64,000 nt of DNA from Mesobacillus jeotgali (GCF_014856545.2 NZ_CP109811.1:4024001-4088000); one strand, 5' to 3'; positions 37,959 to 48,515 are shown, counted from the first letter of the stretch. Program-made: numbers and translations. Notes: a model not told the origin generated them from the letters alone.

Positions 37959-39224
37959 TTAAGCCGTTTTTGTATTCACTATGCCGGATTTTGGCTTATC
38001 CATCGTTTTGAAGACTACGAAGAAATAAGTTGATCCAACTAAATACAGACCAGCAGTGATAGTAAATACTGTTGCATATCCCCAATAGGAACCGTATTTC
38101 AAGACGATCCCAGTCGATACCGGCCCCATAACAGCCCAGCCGAGATTAAACACCATTTGATTCACAGAGTTGGCCAAACCCTTCATGGAATCATCAACCT
38201 TCGACATCATTAACGACATCTGGATTGGATTGCCCGCGTTCATTAGTGCCTGACGGAATAAAAAGCCTAGAGCTGCCAGCCAAAAACTCTGGGTGTACGC
38301 TGTCAGCAGCAAAAACGGAAGCGACAGAAGCTGCAACACGACCACTGCCTTCACTTCCCCAAGCCTGCGGACTACCATAGGCCCGATGATCATCGCTACA
38401 GCTGTGGCTCCCTGACCCAGTGAAATAACCAGGCCAATCAATGAATTAGAGGCCATGAACCGATCCGCAAAATAGAGGTTCAAATATGGAATGACCAATC
38501 CCGCTCCAAAGCCTATCATCAATTGTGCAACGGCAAACAGCAGAATGATTTTGAAACTGGCTTTGTGGAAGATTCCTTTTGTTTTCCCTTTCATATCGCT
38601 AGCCGATATGCGGTTTGGCCGGTCTTCCTTCAATTTCATAACCGGAATCAGAGCTGCTAAAAACAAGAACGAACCAATGATCAATGTATATCTGATACTT
38701 TCAAGTCCAGGTGCGATCATGCCGAATAAGTCTGTGAGGATACCACCCAAAAGACTTCCAATTACGTTGGCACCCGTCATCACCGCAAAGTGAATACTGA
38801 ATAAATGTACGCGTTGTTCAGGCTTCGAATTCTCCGCCAGCCACGGAATAATCGACACCTGGATAAATGCGGAAGCAAGTCCTGTTCCAAATGCAAAAAC
38901 AATTAATAGTGACTGACTCTCAACGATGCTCCGGGTGAATAAAATCAATCCTGTTCCGATTGCTCCATAGAGCATCAGCTTTTTCCTCCCTGCTTTATCA
39001 CTAAGGATGCCTGCAGGGATAAGAACGAGAGCAGTTGCCAGCGAGGTCATGGCTATGACCTTTCCGTTTACAAGTTCATTATAGCCTAACTCCCTAATGT
39101 AAAAGTTATAGATGACCATGAAAATCCCAAGGCCAATCTGGGTCAGTATGTTCGCAATGAAGGTAAGTCGTATGTTTCGATTATAGGTTTTAATTTGTGC
39201 CGCCCATTCCTGGTATAGAGCCAT
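37959..39224 (-). CDS. Major facilitator superfamily transporter
   Basis: 421 residues with about 12 hydrophobic segments in two halves. The MFS loop-2 motif is seen as GILSDKAGRKKLMLYGA, and there is a hydrophilic middle loop (about 205-222). No close family could be named; drug export or small-molecule export is typical. No RBS oddity; monocistronic. Confidence 0.85.
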   Translation of the reverse strand: MALYQEWAAQIKTYNRNIRLTFIANILTQIGLGIFMVIYNFYIRELGYNELVNGKVIAMTSLATALVLIPAGILSDKAGRKKLMLYGAIGTGLILFTRSIVESQSLLIVFAFGTGLASAFIQVSIIPWLAENSKPEQRVHLFSIHFAVMTGANVIGSLLGGILTDLFGMIAPGLESIRYTLIIGSFLFLAALIPVMKLKEDRPNRISASDMKGKTKGIFHKASFKIILLFAVAQLMIGFGAGLVIPYLNLYFADRFMASNSLIGLVISLGQGATAVAMIIGPMVVRRLGEVKAVVVLQLLSLPFLLLTAYTQSFWLAALGFLFRQALMNAGNPIQMSLMMSKVDDSMKGLANSVNQMVFNLGWAVMGPVSTGIVLKYGSYWGYATVFTITAGLYLVGSTYFFVVFKTMDKPKSGIVNTKTA

Positions 39225-39416
39225 TTTATTTCGCCCCTCAATTATTTCGCTAATCTAAATATAATATTTTTGGAACGATATGTAAATCTCTTTTGAAGAT
39301 TCTATACAATTAGGATAGTAGCTCATCCTAGGAGGAAATATCTTTCCTATCCGGCAATATCTTCTTTTATGGGTAAAAACAAAACCCATATCTGAAATAG
39401 GCAAAAAAAAGAAAAA

Positions 39417-39434
39417 AACGGCAAAGCCGCTTTT
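39417..39434 (-). terminator. Intrinsic terminator after yusE
   Basis: Stem AAGCGGC/GCCGTT with a following T-run on the minus strand. Confidence 0.8.
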
Positions 39435-39438
39435 TACA

Positions 39439-39747
39439 TCAATTTAATCCTTTAAGTTTTTCATAAAGGTATGGAACAGATTGAAAGGCATAAATTTTTT
39501 CTAGCACCTCTCCCTTGTTCAACATTATCAGACATGGGACACTTTCAATCTCAAATCGTTCCGCCATCTCAGGCAGATAATTCAAGTCTGCTTTGCCTGA
39601 AGGTATTTCCGGCAGCAGCTGATCGATGACAGTAAGCATCTTTCCAGCTACCTGGCAGGTACCACACATTGGTGTGTAAAAATATAGGTATCCTGTTCTT
39701 TTTTCTTCCAGGAAGGTATCCATCTCTGATTTTGTCCATTCTTCCAT
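39439..39747 (-). CDS. yusE: Thioredoxin-family protein YusE
   Basis: 102 residues with the thioredoxin fold and active site C28-GT-C31 in YTPMCGTCQV, and the cis-proline segment ESVPCLIML. Matches YusE in order and length; no demonstrated role. It follows yusF by only 6 bp, so the two form an operon. Confidence 0.86.
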   Translation of the reverse strand: MEEWTKSEMDTFLEEKRTGYLYFYTPMCGTCQVAGKMLTVIDQLLPEIPSGKADLNYLPEMAERFEIESVPCLIMLNKGEVLEKIYAFQSVPYLYEKLKGLN

Positions 39748-39753
39748 CTACAG

Positions 39754-40104
39754 TCATCCTTTTTCTAAATACTCTGCATGAACATCGATATTTGCTCCAA
39801 TTAAAACTGTAGCAAGGTGGTTTTCTGGTGCCGTCGCCACTTCCCTGTACATCCTGTCAATGTACAAATGGTTTGCCTCAGGAAACTCCCTTTTAAATTG
39901 CTTCCTCAACTTTTCCCCGGACGCATCCGCATCCACGAGGATATATACATCTTTATCGAAAAGGGAATCAATCAGTTCATCCAGCTTTGAAACACCAATC
40001 GTTCCATTCGTACAAATAATTTCAACCGGTTCATTCAGCACAGCTTGAACTTTCTTTTTGTCTGACGAGCCCTCCACTATGATCACCTTGTGATTTTCGT
40101 CCAT
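39754..40104 (-). CDS. yusF: Toprim-domain protein YusF
   Basis: 116 residues of the small Toprim family (OLD/RNase M5-like): IIVEGSSDKKKVQAVL carries the glutamate and VYILVDADASGEKLRK the DxD. In RNase M5 such a domain cuts RNA; the YusF role is not known. ATG 40104 is well spaced (8 nt) from AGGTGG; ATG 40110 is too near. Confidence 0.84.
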   Translation of the reverse strand: MDENHKVIIVEGSSDKKKVQAVLNEPVEIICTNGTIGVSKLDELIDSLFDKDVYILVDADASGEKLRKQFKREFPEANHLYIDRMYREVATAPENHLATVLIGANIDVHAEYLEKG

Positions 40105-40274
40105 CGTCATAACCACCTATGCACCAGAGATAATAACTACCTTACAATATTATAAACATGGATATTGAATTTGTGCTGTTATGTTCATAATTCTATTGTC
40201 ACTGTTTTTAAAGGAGATTGCAAAAAATTAGACTAGCATGCTTAAAGAAAGCTTTCATGCGTGGTATAAAGAAA

Positions 40275-40299
40275 AACAGCGGCCTGACTGGCCGCTGTT
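40275..40299 (-). terminator. Intrinsic terminator after yusG
   Basis: Perfect stem AACAGCGGCC/GGCCGCTGTT and TTTTTC tail. Confidence 0.9.
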
Positions 40300-40308
40300 C
40301 TGATTTGT

Positions 40309-40548
40309 TTAACACCAGCCGCCTTCATCACAATCAGTATACCGAGTTTCTGATTGATCCGGCACTGATACATGCTGGTAAATCTTATTCTGTTCTGCCT
40401 CATAGTGATGCTCCAATTTCATCTGCATTCCTTCTGGAAGCTCTATGGATCCAATGTGTTCGTTTTCCAGGTAAAGCTGTACCTGTCCGTTTTCTAGCTT
40501 TCCTGTCACTCTGTCCGTTATATCTAGCTTTTGTTTGTTCAGTGTCAT
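40309..40548 (-). CDS. yusG: YusG family protein (DUF2553)
   Basis: 79 residues from ATG 40548 (MTLNKQKLDITDRVTGKL) behind AAGGGTG. Mostly beta structure, ends with an acidic, cysteine-containing tail (TDCDEGGWC). Matches YusG by position and sequence; function unknown. Confidence 0.8.
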   Translation of the reverse strand: MTLNKQKLDITDRVTGKLENGQVQLYLENEHIGSIELPEGMQMKLEHHYEAEQNKIYQHVSVPDQSETRYTDCDEGGWC

Positions 40549-40643
40549 GAGTTTCACCCTTCTTGGATAGTTGATTACTTTTAGCTTGTCCGAATTCAGG
40601 CAATGAATTGATGGAAAAAAGAAGGAGTTTCTGCCGGGGAATT

Positions 40644-40670
40644 ATAAAACGCCTTGAATCATCAAGGCGT
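40644..40670 (-). terminator. Intrinsic terminator after gcvH
   Basis: Stem ACGCCTTGA/TCAAGGCGT followed by TTTTAT on the minus strand. Confidence 0.87.
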
Positions 40671-40679
40671 CGGTTTAAT

Positions 40680-41060
40680 TTATTCTTTGATCATGTCTTC
40701 GTATTGTTCAGCTGTCATAAGCTTTTCAACTTCGCTGTTGTCAGATAGCTCAACAGTAATCATCCAAGCTTTTTCGTATGGTGATTCGTTAACAAATTCA
40801 GGGCTGTCATTTAATTCTTCGTTAATTTCCACTACCTTGCCGCTTACTGGTGCATAAAGCTCTGAAACTGTTTTTACGGACTCTACACTTCCGAATGGCT
40901 GGTCAACAGTGATTTCGTCGCCCACTTCTGGCAGTTCGACGAATACGATGTCGCCAAGTTCAGATTGCGCGAAATCCGTGATTCCGATGCGAACCTTTTC
41001 TCCCTCTACTTTTACCCATTCGTGTTCTTCAGAATAACGCAACTCTTTTGGTGCATTCAT
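40680..41060 (-). CDS. gcvH: Glycine cleavage system H protein
   Basis: 126-residue lipoyl carrier protein. The lipoylation lysine is K63 in [15 protein letters not shown]. In Bacillus, GcvH also serves as the first lipoyl acceptor from which lipoate is relayed to other enzymes, so lipA (14 kb) and gcvH act in one pathway. RBS GGAGGG is upstream. Confidence 0.96.
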   Translation of the reverse strand: MNAPKELRYSEEHEWVKVEGEKVRIGITDFAQSELGDIVFVELPEVGDEITVDQPFGSVESVKTVSELYAPVSGKVVEINEELNDSPEFVNESPYEKAWMITVELSDNSEVEKLMTAEQYEDMIKE

Positions 41061-41113
41061 TGACTATCCCTCCAATTGTATATCTCTATCGATTAATATC
41101 GATGGGACCAAAA

Positions 41114-41470
41114 TTACAGCCAGGCTTTTTCAAATTCTTCCTCTTTGAAGCCTACAGTTACCTTCTCCCCGTCTGTCATCAGCGGGCGTTTGATGAGCAT
41201 GCCGTCAGATGCAAGCAGTTCCAGCAGCTCACTTTTTGATGCTGTCTTGATTTTGTCTTTCATCCCAAGTTCCCGGTATTTCTGGCCGCTCGTATTGAAA
41301 AATTTCTTGATCTCGAGGCCACTTTTTTCCAGCATTTCTTCAAGCTGGGATTGGGAAGGCGGGTTTTCGACAATATGTACTTCATTATAGTTTACTTCAT
41401 GCTGGTCCAACCATTTCTTGGCGTTCCTGCATGTGCCGCATTTAGGGTACCAATAAAACGTCTTTGCCAT
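41114..41470 (-). CDS. yusI: Spx/ArsC-family protein YusI
   Basis: 118 residues of the ArsC/Spx/MgsR fold. The motif C11-GT-C14 lies at the N-terminus (WYPKCGTCRNAKKW), and PLMTDGEKVTVGF is the family's C-terminal signature. It lacks the RNA-polymerase contact residues I would use to call Spx, so role is open. ATG 41470 follows GGGTGG. Confidence 0.84.
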   Translation of the reverse strand: MAKTFYWYPKCGTCRNAKKWLDQHEVNYNEVHIVENPPSQSQLEEMLEKSGLEIKKFFNTSGQKYRELGMKDKIKTASKSELLELLASDGMLIKRPLMTDGEKVTVGFKEEEFEKAWL

Positions 41471-41651
41471 ATTTTTCACCACCCTTTGCTAGTATCCCAA
41501 TAATAAAACCCTCTAATCGGATAGTAACATAATAAGGCTGAAAAATACTAACATTCCGTGTTTAAATTCCCCGATATTTTAAGCATCCATTACTTTATTC
41601 TACATAATTCGAAAAATTCCTTCATGAATTAAAAGGCAGTCCAAAAAAGTA

Positions 41652-41682
41652 AACACTCCTCCCGGAAACAGGAGAAGTGTTC
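41652..41682 (-). terminator. Intrinsic terminator of the fad genes
   Basis: Minus-strand AACACTTCTCC/GGGAGGAGTGTT arms and a T-rich tail, just past the fadE stop. Confidence 0.85.
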
Positions 41683-41694
41683 ATGTACATTTGA

Positions 41695-43479
41695 TTAAAC
41701 GATGAATCGCTCTGCTTCGATCAGCTTTTCAGATGCTTCACGTTTCTTCGCAATGACATTGATTGGTGTATGTCTTGTGAACTTGCGCAATGCAGAAGTC
41801 AACATGCGAAGCGCGTCGCCTTCTTCTGTTGCAACAAGAGTTTCTTTTGCGTCACGCTCGATCTCATTAAATGCTTCCTGGCAGAAGATTTGCGTGTAAA
41901 GAAGCTTTTGCTTGCTCTTTTCCACTCCATCTTTAGCGATTGCCTTTTCTGTACGAAGAACAGCAGATTCCATTGAATAAGCATTAGAGATGATGTCCGC
42001 GATATTAACGAGGATCTCCTGCTCTTTTTCCAATGCTTTGCCGAACTTTTGTGCAGCCAGGCCAGCGGCAAGCAAGCCGATTTTCTTCGCATTTTTAACA
42101 AGGTATTTCTCCTGTGCCAATGGCTCATCGCCTGGCTCTTCAGGCATTAGCATCATGAGCTCTTCCTGGAGTTGCTGAGCTTTTTGCAATAATGGAAGCT
42201 CGCCCTTCATAGCTTTGCGCAGGAATGTTCCTGGTACCAGCAGGCGGTTGATTTCGTTTGTACCTTCAAAAATACGGTTGATCCTTGAATCACGGTAAGC
42301 TCTTTCGATTTCATACTCTTGCATGAAGCCATATCCACCGTGGATCTGTACTCCTTCATCTACAACATAGTCAAGTGTTTCTGTTGCGAAGACTTTGTTC
42401 ATTGAGCACTCGATCGCGTACTCAGCGATTGAGTCAGCGACTGCTTTACCATTGTTGATTTCTTCTTCAGACAACTGGTTCATTCTCTCTTCGAACAAGC
42501 CTACTGTACGGTATACAGAGCTCTCAGTTGCATAGATTTTGGAAGCCATTGTCGCAAGCTTCTCTTTTGTAAGGTTGAATTGTGAAATAGGTGTCTTGAA
42601 CTGCTGGCGCTGATTAGCATACTTTACAGTCAGACCGAATGCCTGCTTGGCACCGCCAGTTGCGCCTACTCCCAACTTATAACGTCCAATGTTCAGGATA
42701 TTGAAGGCGATAAGGTGACCTTTCCCTGCTTCGCCAAGAAGGTTCTCGACAGGAACTTGAGCATCTTCAAGAATCAATGTACGTGTAGAAGAGCTCTTGA
42801 TCCCCATTTTCTTTTCTTCAGCACCGACTGAAACTCCTGGGTATTCTCTTTCAACGATGAAAGCTGTGAATTGTTCGCCGTCGATTTTAGCATAAACCAC
42901 GAATACGTCTGCAAAGCCAGCGTTTGTGATCCATTGCTTTTCGCCGTTAAGCACATAATGAGTGCCTTCAGCATTCAGCTTAGCTGTAGTCTTCGCGCCA
43001 AGTGCGTCTGAACCTGAGCCTGGCTCTGTAAGTGCATAGGCTGCAAGCTTTTCGCCAGTCGCCAGTGCAGGAAGGTATTTTTGTTTTTGCTCTTCATTAC
43101 CGAAAAGAACGATTGGCAATGAACCGATTCCTACGTGAGCACCGTGGGAGATGGAGAAACCGCCGGCAACTGCCATCTTCTCAGCGATCAAAGCTGAGCT
43201 GATTTTATCAAGGCTCAATCCGCCGTATTCTTCAGGAACGTCAGCTCCAAGAAGGCCCAGCTCTCCAGCTTCCTTCAATAGTTTCACAGTGCGGTCAAAC
43301 TCGTGCTGCTCGATATATTCAACCTGAGGCAATACTTCGTTCGTTACGAAATCCTCAGTCGTTTTCGCAATCATTTTATGCTCATCTGTGTAATCCTCTG
43401 GAGTGAAAACATGGTCATAAGTTACATCTTCGATTAAGAAGCTTCCGCCTTTTACAAGCTTTTCTGTTTGGTTACCCAT
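41695..43479 (-). CDS. fadE: Acyl-CoA dehydrogenase
   Basis: First oxidation step of fatty-acid degradation. 594 residues: N-terminal and middle dehydrogenase domains with AYALTEPGSGSDA and KQWITNAGFADVFVVYAK, the C-terminal catalytic domain with GGYGFMQEYEIERAYRDSRI containing the catalytic glutamate region, and an extra ~200-residue helical C-terminal domain typical of YusJ. Last gene of fadN-A-E (yusL-K-J). Confidence 0.93.
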   Translation of the reverse strand: MGNQTEKLVKGGSFLIEDVTYDHVFTPEDYTDEHKMIAKTTEDFVTNEVLPQVEYIEQHEFDRTVKLLKEAGELGLLGADVPEEYGGLSLDKISSALIAEKMAVAGGFSISHGAHVGIGSLPIVLFGNEEQKQKYLPALATGEKLAAYALTEPGSGSDALGAKTTAKLNAEGTHYVLNGEKQWITNAGFADVFVVYAKIDGEQFTAFIVEREYPGVSVGAEEKKMGIKSSSTRTLILEDAQVPVENLLGEAGKGHLIAFNILNIGRYKLGVGATGGAKQAFGLTVKYANQRQQFKTPISQFNLTKEKLATMASKIYATESSVYRTVGLFEERMNQLSEEEINNGKAVADSIAEYAIECSMNKVFATETLDYVVDEGVQIHGGYGFMQEYEIERAYRDSRINRIFEGTNEINRLLVPGTFLRKAMKGELPLLQKAQQLQEELMMLMPEEPGDEPLAQEKYLVKNAKKIGLLAAGLAAQKFGKALEKEQEILVNIADIISNAYSMESAVLRTEKAIAKDGVEKSKQKLLYTQIFCQEAFNEIERDAKETLVATEEGDALRMLTSALRKFTRHTPINVIAKKREASEKLIEAERFIV

Positions 43480-43499
43480 TTATTGTTCCTCCTATCCAT

Positions 43500-43526
43500 T
43501 TTGGGGAGGGGCTGAGACCCCTCCAT
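43500..43526 (-). promoter_or_regulatory. GC-rich hairpin between fadA and fadE
   Basis: GGAGGGG/CCCCTCC arms around a TCTCAG loop without a T-run, in the 55-bp gap between fadA and fadE. May stabilise or process the transcript; inference. Confidence 0.45.
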
Positions 43527-43534
43527 ATATTGTT

Positions 43535-44710
43535 TTAAAGTAGTTCAAATACTCCAGCTGCGCCCATTCCACCGCCGATACACATCGTAACGACACCGAA
43601 TTGTTCATTTCTGCGTTTCATTTCATGGATTACGGTTAAAGTCAGTTTCGCGCCAGTTGTTCCCAGCGGGTGGCCCAAGGCGATTGCTCCGCCGTTCACG
43701 TTGACTTTATCTTCATCAAGGCCCAGCTCACGGATGACCTGGATTGATTGTGAAGCAAATGCTTCGTTCAGTTCGAATACACCGATATCGGAAACTTGCA
43801 ATCCAGCAAGCTTCAATGCTTTAGGAATCGCTACCACGGGACCGATTCCCATGATTTCAGGCGGTACTCCGCCAAGTGCGAATGACCTGAATTTAGCCAG
43901 AGGCTTCAATCCAAGAGATTCAGCCTTTTCGCGGTCCATGACCATGACTGCTGCTGCTCCGTCACTAGTCTGTGAGGAGTTCCCTGCAGTTACTGTGCCT
44001 TTAATATTGAAGGCCGGGCGCAGTTTAGCAAGTGTCTCCATGTTCGTATCAGGACGTACACCTTCATCCTGTTTGAATTGGATTGTCTTTTCAACAAGCT
44101 TATTGTCTTTTCCTACTGTACGGAGGGTTACGTCGACAGGAACGATCTCATCCTCGAATTTGCCTTCCTGGATTGCCTTTGCCGCGCGCTGATGGCTTCT
44201 AACTGCAAAAGCATCCTGATCTTCACGGGAAATACCGTACTTCTTGGCTACTTCCTCAGCTGTATGGCCCATTCCCATATAGTACTGAGGAGCACTTTCA
44301 GCCAATTTTGAATTCGGGCGTACAACATGGCCCATCATTGGAACAAGGCTCATTGATTCCGCACCACCGGCGATAATGGTGTCTGCATGCCCAAGCATGA
44401 TTCTTTCTGATGCATTCGCAATCGCCTGCAGTCCTGAAGAACAATAACGATTGATTGTGATCGCCGGCACTTCATGTGACAGACCGGCAAGTGCGCCGAT
44501 ATTACGCGCCATATTCAAGCCCTGCTCTGCTTCTGGCATTGCACAGCCGATGATTAAATCATCAATATTCCCTTCATAATTACCTGCTCTTTTTAGCGTT
44601 TCTCTTACTACAAGAGCTCCAAGATCGTCAGGCCGGACATTAGCAAGAGTTCCCTTTTTTGCTTTTCCGACCGGTGTCCGGGCTCCGGCTACGATTACCG
44701 CTTCTCTCAT
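43535..44710 (-). CDS. fadA: Acetyl-CoA C-acyltransferase (3-ketoacyl-CoA thiolase)
   Basis: Last step of the beta-oxidation cycle. 391 residues; nucleophile C90 ([10 protein letters not shown]), H347 ([10 protein letters not shown]) and C377 (MCIGGGMG). It lies 59 bp after fadN and before fadE. Confidence 0.95.
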   Translation of the reverse strand: MREAVIVAGARTPVGKAKKGTLANVRPDDLGALVVRETLKRAGNYEGNIDDLIIGCAMPEAEQGLNMARNIGALAGLSHEVPAITINRYCSSGLQAIANASERIMLGHADTIIAGGAESMSLVPMMGHVVRPNSKLAESAPQYYMGMGHTAEEVAKKYGISREDQDAFAVRSHQRAAKAIQEGKFEDEIVPVDVTLRTVGKDNKLVEKTIQFKQDEGVRPDTNMETLAKLRPAFNIKGTVTAGNSSQTSDGAAAVMVMDREKAESLGLKPLAKFRSFALGGVPPEIMGIGPVVAIPKALKLAGLQVSDIGVFELNEAFASQSIQVIRELGLDEDKVNVNGGAIALGHPLGTTGAKLTLTVIHEMKRRNEQFGVVTMCIGGGMGAAGVFELL

Positions 44711-44769
44711 CTCATTCCCTCTCTTTCCTTGGATGTTAAAATATATTTCACTGTGAAACTATCAATCTA

Positions 44770-47150
44770 TTAGTTGCGCAATGGCTTGCCTTTTACGAGC
44801 ATATGCTGCATGCGCTGCTGTGATTTCGGTTCTGCCACAAGGCTCAGGAATGCTTCTCTTTCAAGGTCAAGCAAGTATTGCTCATCTACTTCGGTTCCGT
44901 ATGGCACTTTTCCGCCGGCGATGACATACGCAAGCTTCTTCGCGATTTTCAAGTCATGCTCAGAAATGTAACCTGATAGATGCATCGTTTGAGCACCCAG
45001 CAGCAGGGTTGCATATCCCGGTTCGCCTGTTACAGGAACTTTCTTCCTCACCGGTGCTTTATAGCCGCTTTCATATAAGTTCAATGCAGCCTGTTTCGCA
45101 TCATATAACAAGTGATCGCTGTTAACGCTGATGCCATCTGCTTCATTCAGGAAGTTATTTTCACGTGCTTCTTCACCTGAAGTGGAGACTTTAGCCATTG
45201 CGATGGTTTCAAACACTTTATTCGCAACCTTTTGAAGGTCAAAGTCGACACCTTTTGGCAGTCCTTCAAGATGCTTGATATAAAGCTCCTTGTTTCCGCC
45301 GCCGCCAGGAATCAGGCCTACACCAGCTTCAACAAGACCCATATATGTTTCCATGGATGCCTGGATATGGGCTGCCGGCAAGCACATTTCAGCGCCCCCG
45401 CCAAGCGTCATACCAAATGGCGCAGCTACAATTGGCTTGGAGCTGTATTTGATTTTCATCGTCGTCTGCTGGAATTGGCGGACGACCATATCAAGATCCC
45501 AAATGTTATCGTCTTGAGCTTCCATCAGGATCATCGCCAGGTTCGCACCAACTGAGAAGTTCTTGCCCTGGTTGCCGATTACAAGACCCTTATAATTCTT
45601 TTCTACTTCATCGATTGCGAAGTTGATCATCTGGAGGATGTCAGGTCCGATCGAATTGCTGTGGGAGTGGAATTCCAGAAGGGCGATTCCATCTCCAAGG
45701 TCAATCAGGCTTGCGCCGCCATTCTTTTTAATGACACCCTTTTGCTTTTTCATGAGCTTCAGGTTAATTGCCTTTGGATTTTCTTCTACAGCTACGTATT
45801 CACCATTATGGTAATAGCTTAGTCTGCCATCTTCTTCTTTGTAGAATGAAGTGAAGCCTTTTTCGACCATTTCTTTTACCCATGCAGGGACGGTCTTGCC
45901 TTCTGACTCCATTTTGCTGATTGCTTTTTCGACGCCTAGTGCATCCCAAGCTTCGAACGGCCCCATTTCCCAGCCGAATCCCCACTTCATTGCACGGTCA
46001 ATCGCGACGATATCATCGGCAATTGTGCCAAGCAAATCAGCTGAGTAAACAAGCACAGGGCTGAAAATATTCCATAAAAGCTCACCGCGCGGTCTTTGCT
46101 ATAAACAAGCGCTTTCATTTTATTGGCAAGGCCTTTTTCCTGCTTCGCCATTTCAGTAGACGCTGTCTTTAATTTTTGTCGTGGACCATATTCCAAAGTC
46201 TGTGGATCAAGTTCAAGGATTTCCTTGCCCTGTTTCAGGAAGAATCCCTGCCCTGACTTGCTTCCAAGCCAGCCGTTTTCAAGCATCTTCTTCATGAACT
46301 CAGGTACTTCAAAGACTTCCTTTTCTTCCCCATCAACCTGGTCATACACGTTTTTCGCAACATGTGCGAAAGTATCAAGACCAACTACATCCAGCGTACG
46401 GAATGTTGCGCTCTTAGGGCGGCCGATCATTGGGCCAGTTACAGAATCAACTTCACCAACACTATAGCCGCCTTTCACCATTTCTCTTACTGTTACGAGC
46501 AATCCGTAAGTACCGATTCGGTTTGCGATGAAGTTAGGTGTATCCTTCGCTTCAACGACACCTTTGCCTAGCTGGTCTTCACCGAAAGTCTTCACGAATG
46601 AAAGGACTTCAGGGTCCGTATCTTTAGTAGGGATCACTTCAAGCAGCTTCAGATAACGCGGCGGGTTGAAGAAATGCGTGCCCAGGAAGTGCTTTCTGAA
46701 ATCTTCGGAACGCCCTTCTGCCATTGCCTCGACAGAAATTCCAGACGTGTTGGAGCTAATGATGCTTCCCTGCTTGCGGTATTTATCTACATCAGTGAAA
46801 ACTTTCTTTTTAATATCAAGGTTTTCAACTACTACTTCAATTACCCAGTCGACATCCTTGAGTTTTTCCATATCATCTTCGAAATTGCCTGCTTCAATTA
46901 GAGCAAGATTCTTTTTGGAGGCTAAGGGTGCTGGCTTTTGCTTCAATAACTTCTGCAGTGCTCCTGCACTGATCCGATTGCGCACCTGCTTGTCATCAAG
47001 TGTCAGGCCTTTCGCTTTTTCCTGTTCCGTTAATTCCCGAGGTACAATATCCAGCAGCAATGTCGGAATTCCGATGTTTGCCAGATGTGCGGCAATCCCT
47101 GATCCCATGACACCTGAACCAAGCACCGCTGCCTTTTGAATTTGTCGCAT
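44770..47150 (-). pseudogene. fadN: 3-hydroxyacyl-CoA dehydrogenase/enoyl-CoA hydratase FadN, one-base frameshift
   Basis: Bifunctional enzyme for the two middle steps of beta-oxidation, split over two frames. The upstream frame (388 codons) has the Rossmann motif VLGSGVMGSGIAAHLA and runs through ALVYSKDRA; the downstream frame resumes at LVYSADLLGTIADDIVAIDRA and holds the hydratase region PFGMTLGGGAEM. At the junction the frame that fits the family reads K-D-R-A-G-E-L-L-W-N-I-F, which needs one more base in the run at 46084-46092 (CCGCGCGG). ATG 47150 follows GGGGGAG. A sequence error is as likely as true inactivation. Confidence 0.88.
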
Positions 47151-47178
47151 CAAATTTGTCTCCCCCTTTGACTCTTTT

Positions 47179-47196
47179 TGAATGAATACTCATTCA
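47179..47196. promoter_or_regulatory. FadR (TetR family) operator upstream of fadN
   Basis: TGAATGAATACTCATTCA, a near-perfect palindrome matching the Bacillus FadR box as I recall it (TGAATGAnTAnTCATTCA), 30-45 bp upstream of fadN. FadR represses beta-oxidation genes and is released by long-chain acyl-CoA. Confidence 0.88.
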
Positions 47197-47390
47197 TTTT
47201 TGCACCAAAAAAAATATGCATATAAATGAGCTCTGTTAATTACTACTATAAAATATTTAAAAAATTTCCGCAATAATAAGGTGCGGAAAAAAGAAAATTT
47301 TTTGAATCTTTATTCCTCATGCTTATTTCTCCTCACTTGGGCACTCTATAAAGGCAGTACTTTTATCATTGAAAACACGGAGGTATGAAC

Positions 47391-47522
47391 ATGGCTAGAT
47401 TGAAAAAGGACCCATCCAAAGCTGGCGTCAGCGCTGCCAGTGTAAAAGGAGATGCAGGCCCATCTATGAGTAAGGGCGGCGAAAGAAAGCAGAACAGCCA
47501 GAACAGCCAGTATAAAAAGTAA
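47391..47522 (+). CDS. yuzL: YuzL family small basic protein, 43 residues
   Basis: 43 residues from ATG 47391 behind GGAGGT. Sequence MARLKKDPSKAGVSAASVKG, then a GGERKQNSQNSQYKK tail. Matches the short YuzL family found next to yusM/yusN in Bacillus; the composition resembles small spore proteins, but function is unknown. Confidence 0.8.
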   Translation: MARLKKDPSKAGVSAASVKGDAGPSMSKGGERKQNSQNSQYKK

Positions 47523-47542
47523 TCAAAAACCGTCCAATCTAA

Positions 47543-47573
47543 TAAAAACAGGCTGACAAATTTGTCAGCCTGC
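47543..47573 (-). terminator. Terminator of fadM (may also serve yuzL)
   Basis: Stem CAGGCTGACAAA/TTTGTCAGCCTG with TTTTTATT on the minus strand. Confidence 0.87.
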
Positions 47574-47579
47574 TGATCA

Positions 47580-48497
47580 TTATTTCTTTAACATTCCTTT
47601 TAAAACAAATGCCACGTTTGCCGGACGCTCTGCAAGGCGGCGCATGAAGTAACCGTACCAGTCTGTTCCGAATGGGACATAAACGCGCATCGTATAGCCT
47701 TCTTCGGCAAGCTGAAGCTGCCTTTCCGGCATGATTCCAAACAGCATCTGGAATTCGAACTGGCTTTTCGGAATATTGTTTGCCTTCGCGAATTCCTTCG
47801 TGAAGTTGATGATATTGTCATCGTGTGAAGCAACAGCAGTATAGTTGCCGTTCAACAGATGCATCTTGATGATTTTCTTGAAATTTTCATCTACATCCTT
47901 CTTCTCAGGGAAAGCCACTTCCGGTGACTCTTTGTAAGCTCCCTTTACAAGGCGGAGGTTTGGAGAATATTGATTCAAATCCTCAATATCTTTTTCAGTT
48001 CTATATAAATAAGCCTGGATGACCGTGCCGATGTTGTCATATTCAGACTTCAGCTGCTTAAAGATATCCAGAGTCCTCTGGCAGCGCTCGTAGTCCTCCA
48101 TGTCGATCGTCACAAACACATTGTTCTCCTTGGCAGTATCCATGATCCGGCGCATATTGTTCATGACAACCCTGTCAGAAATATCAAAGCCGAGCGAAGT
48201 CATTTTGACACTCATCTGGGCATTCAGTTTTTCGCGGCCAATGGCTTTTATCATTGCAATCGAGTTTTCGGCTCTCTCATTCGCTTCTTTTTCATTGTCG
48301 ACGAATTCGCCAAGGAAATCGACAGTTGCTGCAAGGTTCTTGCTGTTCAGCTGTTTGATGACTTCCACCGACTGCTCGACCGTCTCGCCGGAAACGAAGC
48401 GTTTTGCCCCTAGACGAAGGCCGTATTTCTTGGCCATCTTCGTAAAAAATTTATTTTTCGATAGAAAAAGAAAGAAGTTCCTCATTAATTGTTCCAT
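47580..48497 (-). CDS. fadM: Proline dehydrogenase (YusM/FadM type)
   Basis: FAD enzyme that oxidises proline to pyrroline-5-carboxylate. 305 residues, TIM-barrel: ATVDFLGEFVDNE, FVTIDMEDYERC, RLVKGAYKE, ASHDD and MLFGIMPE, plus the R-x-Y-x-P-F-G-T-D-W end. In B. subtilis yusM sits beside yusL-K-J and is FadR controlled; here a cre site, not a FadR box, lies in its leader. Confidence 0.93.
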   Translation of the reverse strand: MEQLMRNFFLFLSKNKFFTKMAKKYGLRLGAKRFVSGETVEQSVEVIKQLNSKNLAATVDFLGEFVDNEKEANERAENSIAMIKAIGREKLNAQMSVKMTSLGFDISDRVVMNNMRRIMDTAKENNVFVTIDMEDYERCQRTLDIFKQLKSEYDNIGTVIQAYLYRTEKDIEDLNQYSPNLRLVKGAYKESPEVAFPEKKDVDENFKKIIKMHLLNGNYTAVASHDDNIINFTKEFAKANNIPKSQFEFQMLFGIMPERQLQLAEEGYTMRVYVPFGTDWYGYFMRRLAERPANVAFVLKGMLKK

Positions 48498-48515
48498 AGC
48501 TTTTCCTCCCCTTAA

